Shown piece by piece: positions 61,725 through 64,000 of a DNA stretch of 64,000 bases. A program made the position numbers and the translations under genes. The DNA lies in assembly GCF_019352895.1 (NCBI RefSeq), contig NZ_JAAAFX010000014.1, positions 62,001-126,000 on the forward strand, in the 5' to 3' direction. The DNA comes from Variovorax boronicumulans. GTDB taxonomy: Bacteria > Pseudomonadota > Gammaproteobacteria > Burkholderiales > Burkholderiaceae_C. Within the stretch, counting starts at the first letter, position 1. Each line of letters opens with the position of its first letter. The notes under the pieces were generated by a model. It searched no databases, had not been told where the DNA came from, and saw only the letters and a list, made by a program, of their open reading frames with translations.

Positions 61725-62993
61725 TCAGCGCCGCATCGTGTCCCGCTGCGACACCGCCGGCGCGTCGTTGCCCCAGCTGCCGCGCACATAGGTCAGCACC
61801 GCCGCGATGTCGTTGTCGTCGAGCACGTGGCCGAAGGGGGGCATGCCATAGGGGCGCGGGTTGCCGGCCGTGGCCGGCAGGAAGCCGCCGTGGCGCACCA
61901 CCTGGATCAGGTTGGCGGGCGTGTCCATGTTGACCGCGCGGCTGCCGGCCAGCGGCGGGTAGGCGCCGGCCGCGCCCTGGCCCGCGTCGCCGTGGCAGTA
62001 GGCGCAGCGCTGGTCGTAGATGCGCGCGCCGCGTTCCATGGTGCCGACGTCGCGCCGTTGCGGTGCGGGCGCCGACGTGGTGGTGTCGGGCAGCTTCTGC
62101 AGGTAGAGCGCCATCGCCGTGAGGTCGGCCTCGCTCAGGTGCTGGGTGCTGCGGTAGACCACGTCGGCCATCGGGCCCATCACCGAGCCGCCGGGCGCGG
62201 TGCCGTTCTTCAGCAGCGCCACCACATGGCGCGTTTCCCAGTCGGCCACCGAAGCTTCGCGCTTGGAGGTGAGCGAAGGTGCGTACCAGTTCTCGATCGG
62301 GATCAGGCCGCCCGACAGGCCGCGTTTTTCTTCGGTGGCGCCCAGCACGTTGCGCGTGCCGTGGCAGGCGATGCAGTGGCCCAGGCCTTCGACCAGGTAG
62401 GCGCCGCGGTTCCATTCGGCCGGCTGCGCCGGATCGGGCACGAAGGGCGCAGGCGTGAACGAGAGCGCGCGCCAGACGGCCAGCGCGGCCTGCGTGTCGT
62501 AGGGGAAGCGCAGCCGGTGCGGCGCGTTCGGCGTGGCCGACGCCGGCACGCTGCGCAGGTAGGCGTAGAGCGCGTCGGAATCCTCGCGCGTGATGCGCGT
62601 GAAGCTCGGATACGGGAAGGCCGGGTAGAGCAGGCGGCCGTCCTTGCCGCGGCCGTTGTGCAGGGCGCGCCAGAAGTGCGCGGGGCTCCAGCTGCCGATG
62701 CCCTGCTGGACGTCGGGCGTGAGGTTGCCTGCGTAGACGGTGCCGAAGGGCGTCTCGATGCCCAGGCCGCCCGCGTAGGCCTGGCCGCCGCGCACCGTGT
62801 GGCAGCCCGCGCAGTTGCCGGCCAGCGCGAGGTAGCGGCCGCGGTCGACCTGGGCCGGCGTCGCTTCGAAGGCGGAGCCGGCCTCGGCGGGCAGCGTGTC
62901 TTCGCCGCGCAGGTTGAGTGCGACCAGCGCCGCGGTGCCGAGCACCAGCAGCACGACCAGGCCGGCGAGGAGGTAGAGGAAGCGTTTCAACAT
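61725..62993 (-). CDS. Triheme c-type cytochrome (alcohol/sugar dehydrogenase subunit-like)
   Basis: The 422-residue protein has an N-terminal membrane anchor or uncleaved signal (FLYLLAGLVVLLVLGTAALVAL) and three heme sites: CAGCH (residues 61-65), CIACH and CAYCH. The surrounding segments (GLGIETPFGTVYAGNLTPD, SPAHFWRALHNGRGKDGRLLYPAFPYPSF) match the triheme cytochrome subunits of periplasmic gluconate, aldehyde and alcohol dehydrogenases. No catalytic dehydrogenase subunit is in the window. It starts 10 bases after the stop of the next cytochrome gene. Confidence 0.9.
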   Translation of the reverse strand: MLKRFLYLLAGLVVLLVLGTAALVALNLRGEDTLPAEAGSAFEATPAQVDRGRYLALAGNCAGCHTVRGGQAYAGGLGIETPFGTVYAGNLTPDVQQGIGSWSPAHFWRALHNGRGKDGRLLYPAFPYPSFTRITREDSDALYAYLRSVPASATPNAPHRLRFPYDTQAALAVWRALSFTPAPFVPDPAQPAEWNRGAYLVEGLGHCIACHGTRNVLGATEEKRGLSGGLIPIENWYAPSLTSKREASVADWETRHVVALLKNGTAPGGSVMGPMADVVYRSTQHLSEADLTAMALYLQKLPDTTTSAPAPQRRDVGTMERGARIYDQRCAYCHGDAGQGAAGAYPPLAGSRAVNMDTPANLIQVVRHGGFLPATAGNPRPYGMPPFGHVLDDNDIAAVLTYVRGSWGNDAPAVSQRDTMRR

Positions 62994-63003
62994 GCTCGCG
63001 CCC

Positions 63004-63747
63004 TCACTTCTTCACCGAGGCCGGCATGGCGCTGCAGGGCATGGGCAGCGGGCCGGGCAATGCGGCCACGGCCTTGGCGCGGTCGGGTACGGGTTGCAGC
63101 GCGAGCCAAGCCGCGACGGCGTTGATGTCGGCGGTGTCCAGCTTGCGGCCGACCTGGGCCATGCAGTCGGGCGCAAGCGCGTGGCGGTCGTCGGTGAGCC
63201 AGGCGCCGAGCTGCGAGGACAGGTAGAGCCGCGGCAGGCCGACCAGCGCCGGGATGCCGGGCTGCACGCCGGTGAGCGCCGCGCCGTGGCACTGGGTGCA
63301 GGCGGGGATGCCGCGCGCCGCGTCGCCCTGCAGCGCCAGCGCCTTGCCGCGCGCCAGCGTTTCGGCCGAGGCGTCGCTGACGGTCGAGACCGCGGGGTAG
63401 GGCAGGTCGAGCCCGGCGAAGTAGGCGGCCATTTCGCGCAGGTAGTCGTCCGACAGGTGCTGCACCAGGTGGACCATGTCCGAGTTGAAGCGCCGGCCGT
63501 CGCGGAAGCTCACCAGCTGGTTGAACAGGTAGCCCTCGGGCTTGCCGGCCAGCCGCGGGAAGAAGGCCGCATTGTTGGTCGCGCCTTCGCGGCCGTGGCA
63601 GGCGATGCAGGCCGCCACGCGCTGCGCGATGGTGTCGGGGACGGCACGCGATGCGGCGGGTGCGGGTTCGGCCGCCGCGGCCAGCATGGGGAGGACGCCG
63701 AGTGCGAGCAGGGCCAGCAGGCGGCGGGAGGAATGCAGCAGCTTCAA
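63004..63747 (-). CDS. Diheme c-type cytochrome (c4-like)
   Basis: The 247-residue protein has a signal peptide (LLALLALGVLPMLAAAAEP) and two heme sites (CIACHGREG and CTQCHGAAL), each followed by c4-like sequence (FFPRLAGKPEGYLFNQLVSFRDGRR; IPALVGLPRLYLSSQLGAWL). I choose TTG 63747 as start because it places the signal peptide at the N-terminus; an ATG at 63852 would add 35 residues without signal character. It is the upstream gene of a cytochrome pair and may shuttle electrons to a terminal oxidase. Confidence 0.87.
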   Translation of the reverse strand: MKLLHSSRRLLALLALGVLPMLAAAAEPAPAASRAVPDTIAQRVAACIACHGREGATNNAAFFPRLAGKPEGYLFNQLVSFRDGRRFNSDMVHLVQHLSDDYLREMAAYFAGLDLPYPAVSTVSDASAETLARGKALALQGDAARGIPACTQCHGAALTGVQPGIPALVGLPRLYLSSQLGAWLTDDRHALAPDCMAQVGRKLDTADINAVAAWLALQPVPDRAKAVAALPGPLPMPCSAMPASVKK

Positions 63748-63886
63748 ATCGGGGGCGCTTGTCGTCGTGATCGTGATCGTGGGCGCGCACGCACTCGGGC
63801 GCGCGCGGGGACAGGGCCGATTGTCGGCTGTGGGTCCGGAGCCGAACAGCATCAGTTGCGGTCGCTTCGACCCTAGCAGTTGGGGT

Positions 63887-64000
63887 CTACAGCCAGCCGA
63901 TGCACTGGAAACACACGACCGCCAGCGGCATCAGCAGCGCGGTCGCGATGCCGTTGAGCCCCATGGCCAGCGCGGCGAAGGCGCCCGTGCCCGGGTGCTC
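63887..64000 (-). CDS. LrgB-family protein (only the C-terminus is in the window)
   Basis: The last 37 codons of a minus-strand gene contain GAFAALAMGLNGIATALLMPLAV, the characteristic C-terminal helix of LrgB/CidB-type antiholin-like membrane proteins, then a TAG stop (63887-63889). The remainder lies beyond the window edge. The stop is 35 bases from the longest possible start of the cytochrome gene. Confidence 0.8.
   Translation of the reverse strand, partial: EHPGTGAFAALAMGLNGIATALLMPLAVVCFQCIGWL

Overview
This is about 64 kb of GC-rich DNA (judged by eye). It reads as a betaproteobacterial chromosome, most likely Burkholderiales, family Comamonadaceae (Variovorax/Acidovorax-like). The reasons are the order pheS-pheT-ihfA-merR followed by tRNA-Pro(GGG), two Bug-family periplasmic binding proteins, IclR regulators beside catabolic operons, and a short H-NS-like protein. 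The genus is inference. I saw no rRNA, CRISPR array, transposase or prophage.

Layout. 1-4548: housekeeping end (pheS, pheT, ihfA, merR, tRNA-Pro, terminator). 4549-5480: gene remnants directly behind the tRNA. 5485-13337: an IclR regulator divergent from an operon of Bug protein, VOC protein, luciferase-like monooxygenase, flavin reductase fused to an IclR-type ligand domain, hydrolase, 2-hydroxyacid dehydrogenase and MFS carrier. This looks like a reduced-flavin monooxygenase pathway for an unknown small acid. 13358-18711 (minus): a polyol/glycerol-3-phosphate-like operon (DeoR regulator, DUF1937 protein, FGGY kinase, two FAD oxidoreductases). It is divergent from an amidase plus dipeptide-type ABC transporter (19168-25676). 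25677-26700: degenerate DNA holding a relic of a xylonate-type dehydratase. 26731-36437 (minus): a complete D-xylose isomerase-pathway operon (LacI regulator, XylB, XylA, a TIM-barrel isomerase, a Gfo/Idh dehydrogenase and a sugar ABC importer).

36766-40647: a nitroreductase convergent with a bioY / acyl-CoA ligase / thiolase operon. 41509-50542: OsmC, VOC, a lipoprotein-fed oligopeptide-type ABC transporter with a fused double ATPase, a luciferase-like monooxygenase, a CMD-domain protein and an AhpD-like protein. This tightly packed, conserved and functionally unassigned system is the best candidate for new biology here. 50568-51484: a gluconate 5-dehydrogenase-like SDR behind a 44-codon stub of gluconokinase. 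51677-57635: an IclR regulator and a second catabolic operon (hydrolase, amidohydrolase, Bug protein, FAH hydrolase, SDR) with IclR-like operator repeats in front. 57725-64000: H-NS-like protein, GAF protein plus orphan response regulator, NmrA-like reductase divergent from an HxlR regulator, flavin reductase, a small membrane protein, two multiheme c-type cytochromes and the 3' end of an lrgB-like gene.

Overall the window is a catabolic accessory region. Several solute importers are each paired with a local regulator and a few oxidoreductases, and at least four gene remnants show repeated gain and loss of sugar-acid and regulatory genes.
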